Positions 1-7,959 of a DNA stretch of 64,000 nucleotides are shown piece after piece (position 1 is the first letter of the stretch; each line of letters begins with the position of its first letter). Where the stretch lies: positions 2,542,001 to 2,606,000 of the forward strand of contig NZ_CP136708.1 of assembly GCF_032925565.1 (NCBI RefSeq). Reading direction: 5' to 3'. Below the pieces are notes generated by a model. It did not search any database. It was not told where the DNA came from and saw nothing but the letters and a program-made list of their open reading frames with translations. Made by a program: the position numbers and the translations under genes. The DNA is from Alteromonas sp. CI.11.F.A3 (GTDB lineage: Bacteria; Pseudomonadota; Gammaproteobacteria; Enterobacterales; Alteromonadaceae).

Positions 1-449
1 TATGGCTGTTTACAGTGTTTTCCACCAACAGTAACCCTAGGGTCATGATCCATTTCATCAATGTCTCGGGCCGATAATGAGTGCCCTATCCATTCATAAC
101 CATCGTCATAAGTATTTAATTGGGTGCCAAAAGGAATAGTTTCTCTGCTGTCTTTCGCTCGTTGGTACACAATAGAGCGAAACATACGAGAAATAGGCGC
201 GCCGCCAGTATCCGATTCTAAAACATATTGCTGTATGAAGGGCCGCAGTGATTCAATGGTCCAGCGAGTTCTGCCAATTAACGGGAAGTTTTTTAGAATC
301 GCATGTTTATTCTGGACTGTATCGAAGATTGCTAAGACGAGTAACAACACGGTTAATAATAGAAACCACCACGCTGGATGCCAATAAAAACCTATCAGTA
401 GGTTAAAAATAAATAATGCCGTTAAGGTTCCTAAGATTTGATTTCGCAT
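1..449 (-). CDS. FMN-binding glutamate synthase family protein, N-terminal part (runs off left edge)
   Basis: A continuous minus-strand frame starts at ATG 449 behind a GGAG Shine-Dalgarno sequence and stays open to base 1, so about 149 N-terminal residues are visible and the 3' end is missing. Residues about 5-42 form one or two membrane-like hydrophobic segments with a WHPAWW motif. After these come FPLIGRTRW, FIQQYVLESDTGGAPISR, SIVYQRAK, PFGTQLN, YEWIGHS and PRVTVGG. These are hallmarks, from memory, of the stand-alone GltB-like family that carries the FMN/glutamate synthase domain without the amidotransferase domain. The substrate of this branch is not established. The catalytic domain lies outside the window, so completeness cannot be judged. 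Confidence 0.8.
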   Translation of the reverse strand, partial: MRNQILGTLTALFIFNLLIGFYWHPAWWFLLLTVLLLVLAIFDTVQNKHAILKNFPLIGRTRWTIESLRPFIQQYVLESDTGGAPISRMFRSIVYQRAKDSRETIPFGTQLNTYDDGYEWIGHSLSARDIDEMDHDPRVTVGGKHCKQP

Positions 450-784
450 AGCTACTCCATGTGTGATTATCAGTTATTACTGTTCCAACACAATTTTGGG
501 TTTTATTAAGCGGTATAATTACTTATTACTATATCTTTAATTAATAAAACCTACAGCGATATAAACGCAACATAATGGTATCTATCTTTTACCATTCGCT
601 CATGTTCCATTACATGCTAATCTAAACACTTCTATATACATCAGCGTGTTGAGCACTTTCGATGTTCGCCGCGCTAACTAATATAAGAATATTGGGTAAA
701 AATGTAAGGTAAGAATGTCATGGCTAAAACGGACTACAGACATTCCTATTTGTACTAACTAATCGAAATGGTGAAAGGTAATTC
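450..784. other. intergenic region between divergent genes
   Basis: About 335 bases separate the start of the glutamate synthase-like gene (minus) from the antiporter gene (plus). The stretch is A/T-rich and must hold both promoters. I see no convincing ORF, RNA gene or strong palindrome. Confidence 0.5.
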
Positions 785-2359
785 ATGGAGTATGCATTTC
801 TTCTGTTCGCATTTGTCTGCGGTTTAACGGTTAAACTTATTGGGATCCCCCCGTTAGTAGGTTACTTGGTCGCGGGCTTCTTGCTAAATTTCTCAGGCTA
901 CACACTCACCGATGATCTTACCAAGATAGCCAACTTGGGCATTACCATCATGTTGTTCACCATTGGTTTAAAATTGAACGTTCGCGACTTAAGTAAACGT
1001 GAAGTGTGGGCCGGTAGTATTTCGCACACCCTTATTTGGGTGGGAATTGTTACTTGTGGTGTGTATGGCATTGCTGCCGTTGCCAGCCAATATATAGAAG
1101 GATTAACGTGGCAAAGCGCTACGCTGATTGCCTTTGCGTTAAGCTTCAGCAGTACGGTTTGTGTTATTAAGGTGCTAGAAGAAAGCGGTGAAAGTAAAAC
1201 CCGTCATGGTCGCCTTGCCATTGGCATTTTGGTTATGCAAGACGTGTTCGCTGTTATATTTTTAGTGGCTGCCACAGGCAAACTGCCCTCGGTATGGGCA
1301 CTTGGGCTACTGGCTCTTATTCCCGCTATGCCGCTTATTAACCGTGTTATCAATAAGTCAGGTCACGGAGAGTTACTGCCCCTTACTGGATTTATTCTTG
1401 CGTTAGGTGGTTATCACTTATTCGAGCTAGTGAATATTAAAGGTGACTTGGGCGCACTGATATTTGGCATTATGTTAGCGCAACATGAAAAAGCCAGTGA
1501 GCTTGCTAAGTCGTTACTCAGTTTCAAAGACTTATTCTTGATTGGCTTTTTCCTTACCATCGGGCTAACCGCGCTGCCTGATTTTAATATGATTATTATT
1601 GCATTGGTGTTCTGTTTATTCATCCCTATAAAGGCTGCACTATTTTTTGGCTTATTTACATCGCTACGATTACGAGGCAGAACGTCTTATTTAAGCAGCC
1701 TAGTACTGTCTAATTTCAGTGAATTTGGTCTTATTGTTGGCGCGCTTGCCGTGTCGCTGGGATTATTGGCTGAAAGCTGGTTGGTCGTCATTGCGCTTTC
1801 ATTGTCTGTTTCTTTCGTTATTACCAGTGTGTTGTACCGCACCTCGCATTCTCAATATCACAAATATAAAGACACTATTAAACGTTACGAAAAGAACCGT
1901 CGTCTTAAAGAAGACATTTACCCTACTTTGCACAAAGCAGAATTCTTGGTGCTTGGAATGGGGCGTGTTGGGCAAGGTGCGTTTAATGCGCTATCTAAAC
2001 TTGCTGATGTCAGCGTATGGGGTATGGACGCCGATAGAGTAAAAGTAAAACAACTTGCCAGTGAAGGATTAAACGTTATTTGTGGTGATGGTGAAGATGT
2101 TGATTTATGGGACAATCTGGAAATTAAAAACGTTCATTTAATTCTGTTAGCACTGCCCTCTATACAAGATGCGATCAATATTACACGCCAATTAAGAAAC
2201 GCGGGTTACACCGGTAAAGTAGCGGCAATCGCGCGATATGAAGATGAAGTGAATTACTTATTAGAACAAGGCGTAGATAAAGTATTTAACTTTTTCACCG
2301 AAGCGGGTTTAGGTTTTGCCGAAGAAAGTTTAGCCTATGCAAATACGCAACAAGAATAG
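785..2359 (+). CDS. Kef-type cation:proton antiporter with TrkA-N domain (CPA2 family)
   Basis: This 524-residue inner-membrane protein would exchange K+ or Na+ for protons. Residues about 1-355 are a run of hydrophobic helices of the Na_H_Exchanger type, beginning MEYAFLLFAFVCGLTVKLIG and including the GIPPLVGYLVAG, LFTIGL and SFSSTVCVIKVL segments typical of KefB/KefC relatives. Residues about 385-500 form a cytoplasmic Rossmann domain with the nucleotide motif VLGMGRVGQGAF, as in TrkA-N/KTN domains that gate by NAD(H). The length fits the CPA2 family. There is no KefF/KefG-like partner gene next door, so glutathione gating is not implied. It appears monocistronic. The exact ion is not predictable from sequence. 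Confidence 0.88.
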   Translation: MEYAFLLFAFVCGLTVKLIGIPPLVGYLVAGFLLNFSGYTLTDDLTKIANLGITIMLFTIGLKLNVRDLSKREVWAGSISHTLIWVGIVTCGVYGIAAVASQYIEGLTWQSATLIAFALSFSSTVCVIKVLEESGESKTRHGRLAIGILVMQDVFAVIFLVAATGKLPSVWALGLLALIPAMPLINRVINKSGHGELLPLTGFILALGGYHLFELVNIKGDLGALIFGIMLAQHEKASELAKSLLSFKDLFLIGFFLTIGLTALPDFNMIIIALVFCLFIPIKAALFFGLFTSLRLRGRTSYLSSLVLSNFSEFGLIVGALAVSLGLLAESWLVVIALSLSVSFVITSVLYRTSHSQYHKYKDTIKRYEKNRRLKEDIYPTLHKAEFLVLGMGRVGQGAFNALSKLADVSVWGMDADRVKVKQLASEGLNVICGDGEDVDLWDNLEIKNVHLILLALPSIQDAINITRQLRNAGYTGKVAAIARYEDEVNYLLEQGVDKVFNFFTEAGLGFAEESLAYANTQQE

Positions 2360-2371
2360 CTGGCTATTCTT
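2352..2371 (+). terminator. possible short hairpin at the antiporter stop codon
   Basis: AAGAATAGC and GCTATTCTT form a perfect 9-base inverted repeat that overlaps the stop codon. There is no U-run after it, so it is a weak terminator candidate at best. Confidence 0.3.
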
Positions 2372-2495
2372 AATGCAAACAAAGGATGAAGTGATAACCA
2401 TTTCTATTTGTATATCATTGTTTTTAAAGTAAATTTTTGACATTTTCGCGTTTTCGCTCTACACTAGCGTCATATTGATAATTAAGGTTCTTACT

Positions 2496-2972
2496 ATGCA
2501 AGGTGACAAACAAGTCGTCGCGAAGCTGAATGATGTGCTCACTAGTGAGTTAACGTCTATAAATCAGTACTTTCTGCATGCACGTATGTTCAAAAATTGG
2601 GGCTTACAAGAGCTCAATGAAAAGAACTACAAAAAGTCGATTAAAGACATGAAGCAAGCAGATGAGTTGATTGAGCGCATTCTATTTTTAGAAGGGTTAC
2701 CTAACCTTCAAGCGTTGGGCAAGCTTTACATTGGTGAAGATACTGAGGAAATGCTGAGCTGCGATGCCAGATTCCAAAAAGAACAGTTGCCACTATTACG
2801 TGAAGCGATCGCACTGTGCGAAGAAAAGCAGGATTACGTTACACGGGATATCCTCGAATCAATTTTAGAGTATGAAGAAGATCATTTAGATTGGATTGAA
2901 ACTCAAGAATATCAAATTGGCGCTATGGGTATTGAAAACTACCTTCAGGCGCAAGTAATGGGAGATGACTAA
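2496..2972 (+). CDS. bfr: bacterioferritin subunit, haem-binding type with degenerate ferroxidase site
   Basis: A 158-residue four-helix iron-storage subunit. ATG 2496 was chosen over an upstream ATG because it gives the family start MQGDKQVV and has a TAAGG Shine-Dalgarno sequence. Aligned by eye to E. coli Bfr, the haem ligand Met52 is present, and so are E18, E127 and H130. The other ferroxidase ligands are changed: E51 to D, H54 to Q and E94 to Q. It overlaps the next bacterioferritin gene by one base (TAATG). This matches the two-subunit bacterioferritins of Neisseria and Pseudomonas, in which one subunit binds haem and the other oxidises iron. The split of labour here is inferred. Confidence 0.92.
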   Translation: MQGDKQVVAKLNDVLTSELTSINQYFLHARMFKNWGLQELNEKNYKKSIKDMKQADELIERILFLEGLPNLQALGKLYIGEDTEEMLSCDARFQKEQLPLLREAIALCEEKQDYVTRDILESILEYEEDHLDWIETQEYQIGAMGIENYLQAQVMGDD

Positions 2973-3439
2973 TGAAAGGTAATCAAACCATCATTAAAGG
3001 TCTAAACGAGCTACTTTCTTATGAACTAGCCGCGATGGATCAATACTTCATTCATTCACAAATGTATTTGGATTGGGGTCTTACCAAGCTTTATGAGCGT
3101 ATCGACCACGAATTTGACGATGAGCGTGGCCACGCCACTAAACTTATCGAGCGTATGCTGTTTTTAGAAGGCGTACCTGACATGGTCACACGAACTGGCT
3201 TTAAAGTCGGTTCAGATGTACCTGAAATGCTTGAAAGCGATCTTCGTGTTGAATATGAAGTGGATGCAAAACTGAAAGAAGTCATCGCGTTATGTGAGTC
3301 TGAAAAAGACTACGTAACACGTGATATCTTAGTAGTACTACTTGATGATACCGAGCGTGATCATGCGCATTGGTTAGAGCAACAACTTGGCCTAGTTAAA
3401 CGCCTTGGCTTGTCTAACTATTTGCAATCTCAAATGTAA
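2972..3439 (+). CDS. bacterioferritin subunit, ferroxidase type lacking the haem methionine
   Basis: This 155-residue ferritin-like subunit is translationally coupled to the preceding gene. It keeps the di-iron ligands E18, E51, H54 and E94 and a C-terminal ERDH motif (E128/H131, with the one-residue shift I recall for this subfamily). At the haem position it has Arg52 instead of Met. It should therefore oxidise Fe(II) but not form the Met-Met haem site by itself, making it complementary to its neighbour. The two probably co-assemble into a 24-mer. The C-terminal WLEQQLGLVKRLGLSNYLQS segment closely resembles Pseudomonas FtnA/BfrA. It ends seven bases before the end of the convergent gene. 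Confidence 0.92.
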   Translation: MKGNQTIIKGLNELLSYELAAMDQYFIHSQMYLDWGLTKLYERIDHEFDDERGHATKLIERMLFLEGVPDMVTRTGFKVGSDVPEMLESDLRVEYEVDAKLKEVIALCESEKDYVTRDILVVLLDDTERDHAHWLEQQLGLVKRLGLSNYLQSQM

Positions 3440-3445
3440 GTAATA

Positions 3446-3925
3446 CTACATTATCGTTTCGAAGTTCAGGTAGCTTGGTGCTGCCTGCCCTTCTATATTT
3501 AACCGCAATTGCCATTTCATTGTCGATTCGTTACAGCTTCCCAACATAAACCAGCCTGACCATTTCCCTTTGTTCTTATTTTCGAGCAATACGGGCACTT
3601 TTCCCATGTACATGTTCACGCCCTCAATCCAGGCACTTTCTATCTTCGTCCCGACAGGCAAATCTAGAACTAGGGTAATAGAGGTTTCAGGTTCTACTTT
3701 GTCTGAAAATTCCGCATAGGCGTGTCTGCCGTGTATTAAAAATTCACAGTGCTCGTTGACAAATGTACAGCTCTCTCCTATTTCATTTAAGGAGCTCGAA
3801 GAAGGCGTAGCGGACATTTGGTATTGATGCACTGCAAATACACATACTGCCACGAGAAAAATACAAAGCGGCGTAAGCCATCTTTGTGAATAAAATGATC
3901 TCTTTTTGTTACTGTTATTTAGCAT
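3446..3925 (-). CDS. hypothetical single-pass membrane protein
   Basis: A 159-residue protein that I do not recognise. Residues about 15-33 (WLTPLCIFLVAVCVFAVHQ) form one N-terminal transmembrane anchor after a basic start, so the rest is probably periplasmic. The exported part contains four cysteines (CTFVNEHC near residue 53-60 and later single ones) and a beta-rich look, with Trp-rich KGKWSGWFMLGSC near the end. It is divergent from ccoNOQP and shares an intergenic region with the FNR box there, so co-regulation with the oxidase is possible. No function is assigned. Confidence 0.65.
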   Translation of the reverse strand: MLNNSNKKRSFYSQRWLTPLCIFLVAVCVFAVHQYQMSATPSSSSLNEIGESCTFVNEHCEFLIHGRHAYAEFSDKVEPETSITLVLDLPVGTKIESAWIEGVNMYMGKVPVLLENKNKGKWSGWFMLGSCNESTMKWQLRLNIEGQAAPSYLNFETIM

Positions 3926-3950
3926 TTCTTAAATTTTGTATATTTCTTCA

Positions 3951-3964
3951 TTGATGGAGATCAA
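3951..3964. promoter_or_regulatory. FNR box upstream of ccoN
   Basis: TTGATGGAGATCAA matches the FNR/Anr consensus TTGAT-N4-ATCAA at every conserved base. A possible -10 (TGTAAT, 3990-3995) lies downstream, putting the box near -44 of the predicted start, the arrangement for direct activation. The window encodes an Fnr homologue at 11274-12014 that could bind it. The hypothetical gene to the left could be affected too. Confidence 0.85.
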
Positions 3965-4154
3965 GCTCAGGTAGTTTATGGTATCTTTTTGTAATTAAAA
4001 ACCTTATCATCCGCGTACCAACTGGCTTGGAGACTATAATTATTACTCTTTCCGAGCTCGGTGTGAAGCGTTATTCCGTTGCTTTCACATGTCTAGACCG
4101 TACTTGAACGGCTGTTGGAGACCATAGTTCATTTGAAGTGGAAGATTCATTAAA

Positions 4155-5588
4155 ATGAGTGAAATAAGCCAAGCACAACCTGACTACAATTATAAAGTAG
4201 TTAGGCAATTTACCATTATGACCATAGTCTGGGGTATCATTGGTATGGGCCTAGGGGTATTTATTGCCGCGCAATTATTTGCACCTATGCTTAACTTTGA
4301 CACACCATGGCTAACATTCTCGCGTCTGCGTCCTTTGCATACCAATGCCGTTATTTTTGCCTTCGGCGGCTGTGCTTTGTTCGCGACGTCATACTACATC
4401 GTTCAGCGTACCTCTCAGGTTAGACTGTTCAGTGACAAACTTGCTGCATTTACGTTTTGGGGCTGGCAAGCCGTTATCGTATTGGCGGTAGTTTCTCTAC
4501 CTTTAGGTTTAACCAGCTCGAAAGAATACGCTGAACTAGAATGGCCAATCGATATTTTGATTACGCTGGTCTGGCTCGCTTATATCATTAACTTCTTCGG
4601 AACCCTAGTTATCCGAAAAGTGTCGCATATTTATGTTGCGAACTGGTTCTTAGGGGCGTTCATGCTTACCGTTGCTGTATTGCACATTGGTAATAGCATG
4701 GCCATTCCGGTGTCTTTCACTAAGTCTTACTCATTGTATGCAGGCGCAGTAGACGCCATGATGCAGTGGTGGTACGGCCATAACGCAGTAGGTTTCTTCC
4801 TAACTGCTGGCTTCTTAGGCATGATGTATTACTTCGTTCCTAAGCAAGCAGGTCGCCCAGTTTACTCGTACAGATTATCTATTGTTCACTTTTGGGCATT
4901 GATTTCATTGTACATTTGGGCTGGTCCTCACCACTTACATTATACTGCCCTACCCGATTGGACACAGTCGCTAGGTATGGTGATGTCTATCATTCTATTT
5001 GTTCCTTCTTGGGGCGGAATGATAAACGGTATAATGACGCTATCTGGTGCATGGCATAAATTGCGTACTGACCCTGTATTACGTTTCTTAATTGTTTCAT
5101 TGTCTTTCTATGGTATGTCTACCTTTGAAGGCCCAATGATGGCAATTAAAACAGTTAACGCATTGTCTCACTACACAGACTGGACTATCGGCCATGTACA
5201 CTCAGGAGCATTAGGTTGGGTAGCCATGGTATCAATTGGTTCTATTTACCACTTAATACCTATTCTGTTTGGTCAGCCATCGATGTACAGCACACGTCTT
5301 GTTAATGTTCACTTCTGGTTAGCAACAATTGGTGTAGTGCTTTATATCGTAGCAATGTGGATGTCAGGTGTTCTTCAAGGGCTAATGTGGCGTGCAGTAA
5401 ATGCTGACGGTACATTAACGTATAGCTTTGTAGAATCGCTTGAAGCGTCTAAACCTTTCTATGTGGTTCGTTTCATTGGTGGTTGTTTCGTGGTTACTGG
5501 CATGCTTATCATGGCTTATAACACATGGAAAACCGTTCGTGCCCCTAAAGGTAGTATCGCTGCTGATGTTACAACTCAGCCAGCGTAA
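4155..5588 (+). CDS. ccoN: cbb3-type cytochrome c oxidase subunit I
   Basis: The catalytic 477-residue subunit of the high-affinity terminal oxidase. It reduces oxygen to water and pumps protons in the inner membrane at low oxygen. The protein is almost wholly hydrophobic, with about twelve helices. Conserved histidine-bearing segments are visible: [14 protein letters not shown] (low-spin haem), [26 protein letters not shown] (CuB/haem b3) and [12 protein letters not shown]. Length and order match CcoN. It starts the ccoNOQP operon about 190 bases below the FNR box, and ccoO follows after 15 bases. Confidence 0.97.
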   Translation: MSEISQAQPDYNYKVVRQFTIMTIVWGIIGMGLGVFIAAQLFAPMLNFDTPWLTFSRLRPLHTNAVIFAFGGCALFATSYYIVQRTSQVRLFSDKLAAFTFWGWQAVIVLAVVSLPLGLTSSKEYAELEWPIDILITLVWLAYIINFFGTLVIRKVSHIYVANWFLGAFMLTVAVLHIGNSMAIPVSFTKSYSLYAGAVDAMMQWWYGHNAVGFFLTAGFLGMMYYFVPKQAGRPVYSYRLSIVHFWALISLYIWAGPHHLHYTALPDWTQSLGMVMSIILFVPSWGGMINGIMTLSGAWHKLRTDPVLRFLIVSLSFYGMSTFEGPMMAIKTVNALSHYTDWTIGHVHSGALGWVAMVSIGSIYHLIPILFGQPSMYSTRLVNVHFWLATIGVVLYIVAMWMSGVLQGLMWRAVNADGTLTYSFVESLEASKPFYVVRFIGGCFVVTGMLIMAYNTWKTVRAPKGSIAADVTTQPA

Positions 5589-5603
5589 TAAGGAGACGAC
5601 ATA

Positions 5604-6209
5604 ATGAAAAATCCACATGAGTTAATTGAAAAAAATGTCGGCCTGTTAACCGTGCTAATCCTTGTTGCGATTAGCTTCGGTGCCATGGTTCAAATTACGC
5701 CGCTGATGTTTCAGCAGCAAACAATGGAACCGGTAACAGGCTTACGTCCTTATACAGCACTCGAGTTAGAAGGCCGTGACATCTATATCCGTGAAGGATG
5801 TGTTGGTTGTCACAGTCAGATGATTCGTCCGTTCCGTGCCGAAACAGAACGTTACGGTCACTACAGTGTTGCTGGTGAGTCAGTATGGGAACACCCTTTC
5901 CTTTGGGGTTCTAAGCGTACTGGTCCTGACCTAGCACGTGTTGGTGGGCGTTACAGTGATGAATGGCATCGTGTTCACCTGCTTAATCCGCGTAACGTGG
6001 TACCTGAGTCGAACATGCCTGGTTTCCCATGGCTTGCAGAAAACAAACTTGACGGTAAGTTAACCGCCAAGAAGATGGAAGTTTTCCAAGGCTTTGGCGT
6101 ACCGTATACCGATGAAGATGTCGCGGGAGCACAAGCGGCAGTACAGGGCAAATCAGAAATGGAAGCCCTTATTGCATACCTACAATCTCTTGGCACACAT
6201 TTGAAATAA
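5604..6209 (+). CDS. ccoO: cbb3-type cytochrome c oxidase subunit II (monohaem cytochrome c)
   Basis: A 201-residue membrane-anchored monohaem cytochrome c. One N-terminal helix (residues about 12-32) is followed by the haem-binding motif CVGCH at residues 66-70 and a likely axial methionine in [10 protein letters not shown]. It passes electrons from CcoP to CcoN. AGGAGACG just upstream of the ATG is a strong ribosome-binding site. Its position between ccoN and ccoQ and its length are standard. Confidence 0.97.
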   Translation: MKNPHELIEKNVGLLTVLILVAISFGAMVQITPLMFQQQTMEPVTGLRPYTALELEGRDIYIREGCVGCHSQMIRPFRAETERYGHYSVAGESVWEHPFLWGSKRTGPDLARVGGRYSDEWHRVHLLNPRNVVPESNMPGFPWLAENKLDGKLTAKKMEVFQGFGVPYTDEDVAGAQAAVQGKSEMEALIAYLQSLGTHLK

Positions 6210-6210
6210 T

Positions 6211-6372
6211 ATGGATCAAGGAATAGTAGGTAGCATTTTTACTGTCATCGTCTTTGTTAGTTTCATTGGCATAGTTTGGTGGGCTTTTAGTAGCCGCAAC
6301 AAACAAAAGTTTGATGAAGCGGCGAATTTGCCTTTCGCAGACGAAGACAAAGAAAAATCAAAAGAAGATTAG
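6211..6372 (+). CDS. ccoQ: cbb3-type oxidase small subunit CcoQ
   Basis: A 53-residue protein, short enough to be missed by length filters. ATG 6211 comes one base after the ccoO stop. It has one transmembrane helix (GSIFTVIVFVSFIGIVWWAF), then a charged tail rich in Lys, Glu and Asp. CcoQ/FixQ stabilises the interaction of CcoP with the CcoNO core. Length, topology and position fit the family, though its sequence is poorly conserved. Confidence 0.92.
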   Translation: MDQGIVGSIFTVIVFVSFIGIVWWAFSSRNKQKFDEAANLPFADEDKEKSKED

Positions 6373-6388
6373 CAGGAGTCTCGAACTT

Positions 6389-7342
6389 ATGAGTATGTTT
6401 TGGACAATTTGGATTTCAGTGATAACCCTAGGGTTAATCATTGGTTGCTATTTCCTTCTGCGCTGGTGTTTGTCCAATCAAACAGGCGTGCCAGAGGGAG
6501 AATCAATGGGGCATGAATTTGATGGCATCGAGGAGTTGAACAACAACCTTCCTCGTTGGTGGACAATCATGTTCTACATGACAATCATTTGGGGTTTTAT
6601 CTACCTTGCCCTTTATCCTGGATTGGGTTCTTACGAAGGCTTATTTGGCTGGAAGAGCTCGAACCAAGGTATATTGACGCTTGAAGAATCGGCGCAAGCG
6701 CGCATCGATGCAAAAGAGCAAGGCAAGTTTGTAGAATACGATCGTGAATTGGATTACGCGGCTGAAAAGTTCGACCCAATTTTTGAAGCGTATGCGCAAA
6801 TTCCTGTTGAGGAACTAGCGAAAGACCCTGAAGCGAATAAAGTAGGACAGCGCTTGTTTATGCAAAACTGTTCTCAGTGTCATGGTTCTGATGCTCGCGG
6901 CCAAAATGGCGGCTTCCCTAACCTTACCGATAACGATTGGTTATATGGTGGTTCGGGTGCAAAAATTGTTGAAACCCTAACATTAGGCCGTAAAGCCGCT
7001 ATGCCTGCATGGATAGATGTTATGGGTGAGAAAGGCATTGAAGAAGTGGTTGAATACGCATTAAGCCTAAGCGGGCGTGATGTTGACCAGCAACTTGCTG
7101 ATGCAGGTAAAGTTCGCTTTGCTGCATGTGCTGCCTGTCATGGTATGGACGGTAAAGGTAACCAAGCACTTGGTGCACCTAACCTGACTGACAACATTTG
7201 GTTATATGGCGGAAGTCATCGTGCGGTTACTGAAACATTAACCTACGGACGAAATGGTGTTATGCCTTCATTCAAGAAAACCTTGGGTGATGACAAAATC
7301 CACGTTGTTGCATCGTACGTTTATAGTCTTTCTAACGACTAA
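6389..7342 (+). CDS. ccoP: cbb3-type cytochrome c oxidase subunit III (dihaem cytochrome c)
   Basis: A 317-residue dihaem cytochrome c that brings electrons to the oxidase. The ATG at 6389 was chosen because it has a CAGGAG site and gives the normal N-terminus MSMFWTIWISV; the longer upstream frame would overlap ccoQ. There are two membrane helices (about 5-25 and 57-77, the second after NNNLPRWW) and two haem motifs, CSQCH at 161-165 and CAACH at 247-251. Each motif is followed by an FPNLTDN- or APNLTDN-type segment and a Met ligand (AAMPAW, GVMPSF). A strong terminator follows, so ccoNOQP can be its own unit. Confidence 0.97.
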   Translation: MSMFWTIWISVITLGLIIGCYFLLRWCLSNQTGVPEGESMGHEFDGIEELNNNLPRWWTIMFYMTIIWGFIYLALYPGLGSYEGLFGWKSSNQGILTLEESAQARIDAKEQGKFVEYDRELDYAAEKFDPIFEAYAQIPVEELAKDPEANKVGQRLFMQNCSQCHGSDARGQNGGFPNLTDNDWLYGGSGAKIVETLTLGRKAAMPAWIDVMGEKGIEEVVEYALSLSGRDVDQQLADAGKVRFAACAACHGMDGKGNQALGAPNLTDNIWLYGGSHRAVTETLTYGRNGVMPSFKKTLGDDKIHVVASYVYSLSND

Positions 7343-7366
7343 ATTCGTATAACCAACAATAATGCT

Positions 7367-7396
7367 AAAAAGCCTCGTTATCACGGGGCTTTTTTT
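7367..7396 (+). terminator. Rho-independent terminator after ccoP
   Basis: AAAAAGCCTCG and CGGGGCTTTTT pair around a TTATCA loop and are followed by a run of T. It lies 24 bases after the ccoP stop and separates the structural genes from the assembly genes ccoH-ccoI-ccoS. Confidence 0.9.
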
Positions 7397-7479
7397 ATGA
7401 GAAAATAACCCTCTTCAACTGGATGCCATATCTTTCCTATCGCGCCAGTTTTTCTGTAGTAAACGAGTTGATGTAATTA

Positions 7480-7959
7480 ATGAATACACCCTGGTATAAA
7501 CAATTCTGGCCCTGGTTCCTTATTGCCGTTCCCTTAATTACATTAGTAATGGGTGGCGTGTTATTGAAACTGGCTATTTCAACCGAAGATAGCTTAGTGG
7601 TAGACGATTACTACAAAGAAGGTAAAGCGATCAATGCACGGCTCGATAAAGAAGCCATAGCGAAACGCAAGAACATTACAACAGACTTAACCATTACCGA
7701 TGGCAGTATTTCGGTAGAGTTCCATTCGGGTATTCCAGCAGAAGGAAACGCCCTTAAACTGAACTTTTACCATGTCACCATGGAAGAGCGTGATGCGAGT
7801 GTATTACTAAGTCGCGATGCGAATGGTATTTACCGCGGCTTTGTTGAAAAAGACCTTACGGGTAAATGGCAAGTTTCGCTTTCTCCTGTTGATGATAGTT
7901 GGAAAGTACAAAATACGCTTCAACTTCCCTACTCTGGCGCCATCAAGTTTAACCCGTAA
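7480..7959 (+). CDS. ccoH: FixH/CcoH family oxidase assembly protein
   Basis: A 159-residue membrane-anchored protein needed for maturation of the cbb3 oxidase. The N-terminal MNTPWYKQFWPWFLIAVPL leads into one transmembrane helix. Next comes the family signature VVDDYYKEGKAIN, then a periplasmic beta-rich domain. Its stop overlaps the start of ccoI by one base (TAATG), so the two are translationally coupled. FixH is thought to act with the copper ATPase FixI in supplying copper for CuB; this gene order supports that role. Confidence 0.9.
   Translation: MNTPWYKQFWPWFLIAVPLITLVMGGVLLKLAISTEDSLVVDDYYKEGKAINARLDKEAIAKRKNITTDLTITDGSISVEFHSGIPAEGNALKLNFYHVTMEERDASVLLSRDANGIYRGFVEKDLTGKWQVSLSPVDDSWKVQNTLQLPYSGAIKFNP

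Noticed and set aside
124..387. Plus-strand open frame of 87 codons at the left edge
   Set aside because: The minus strand here encodes a recognisable FMN-binding glutamate synthase-like protein, so the plus frame is a shadow of it.
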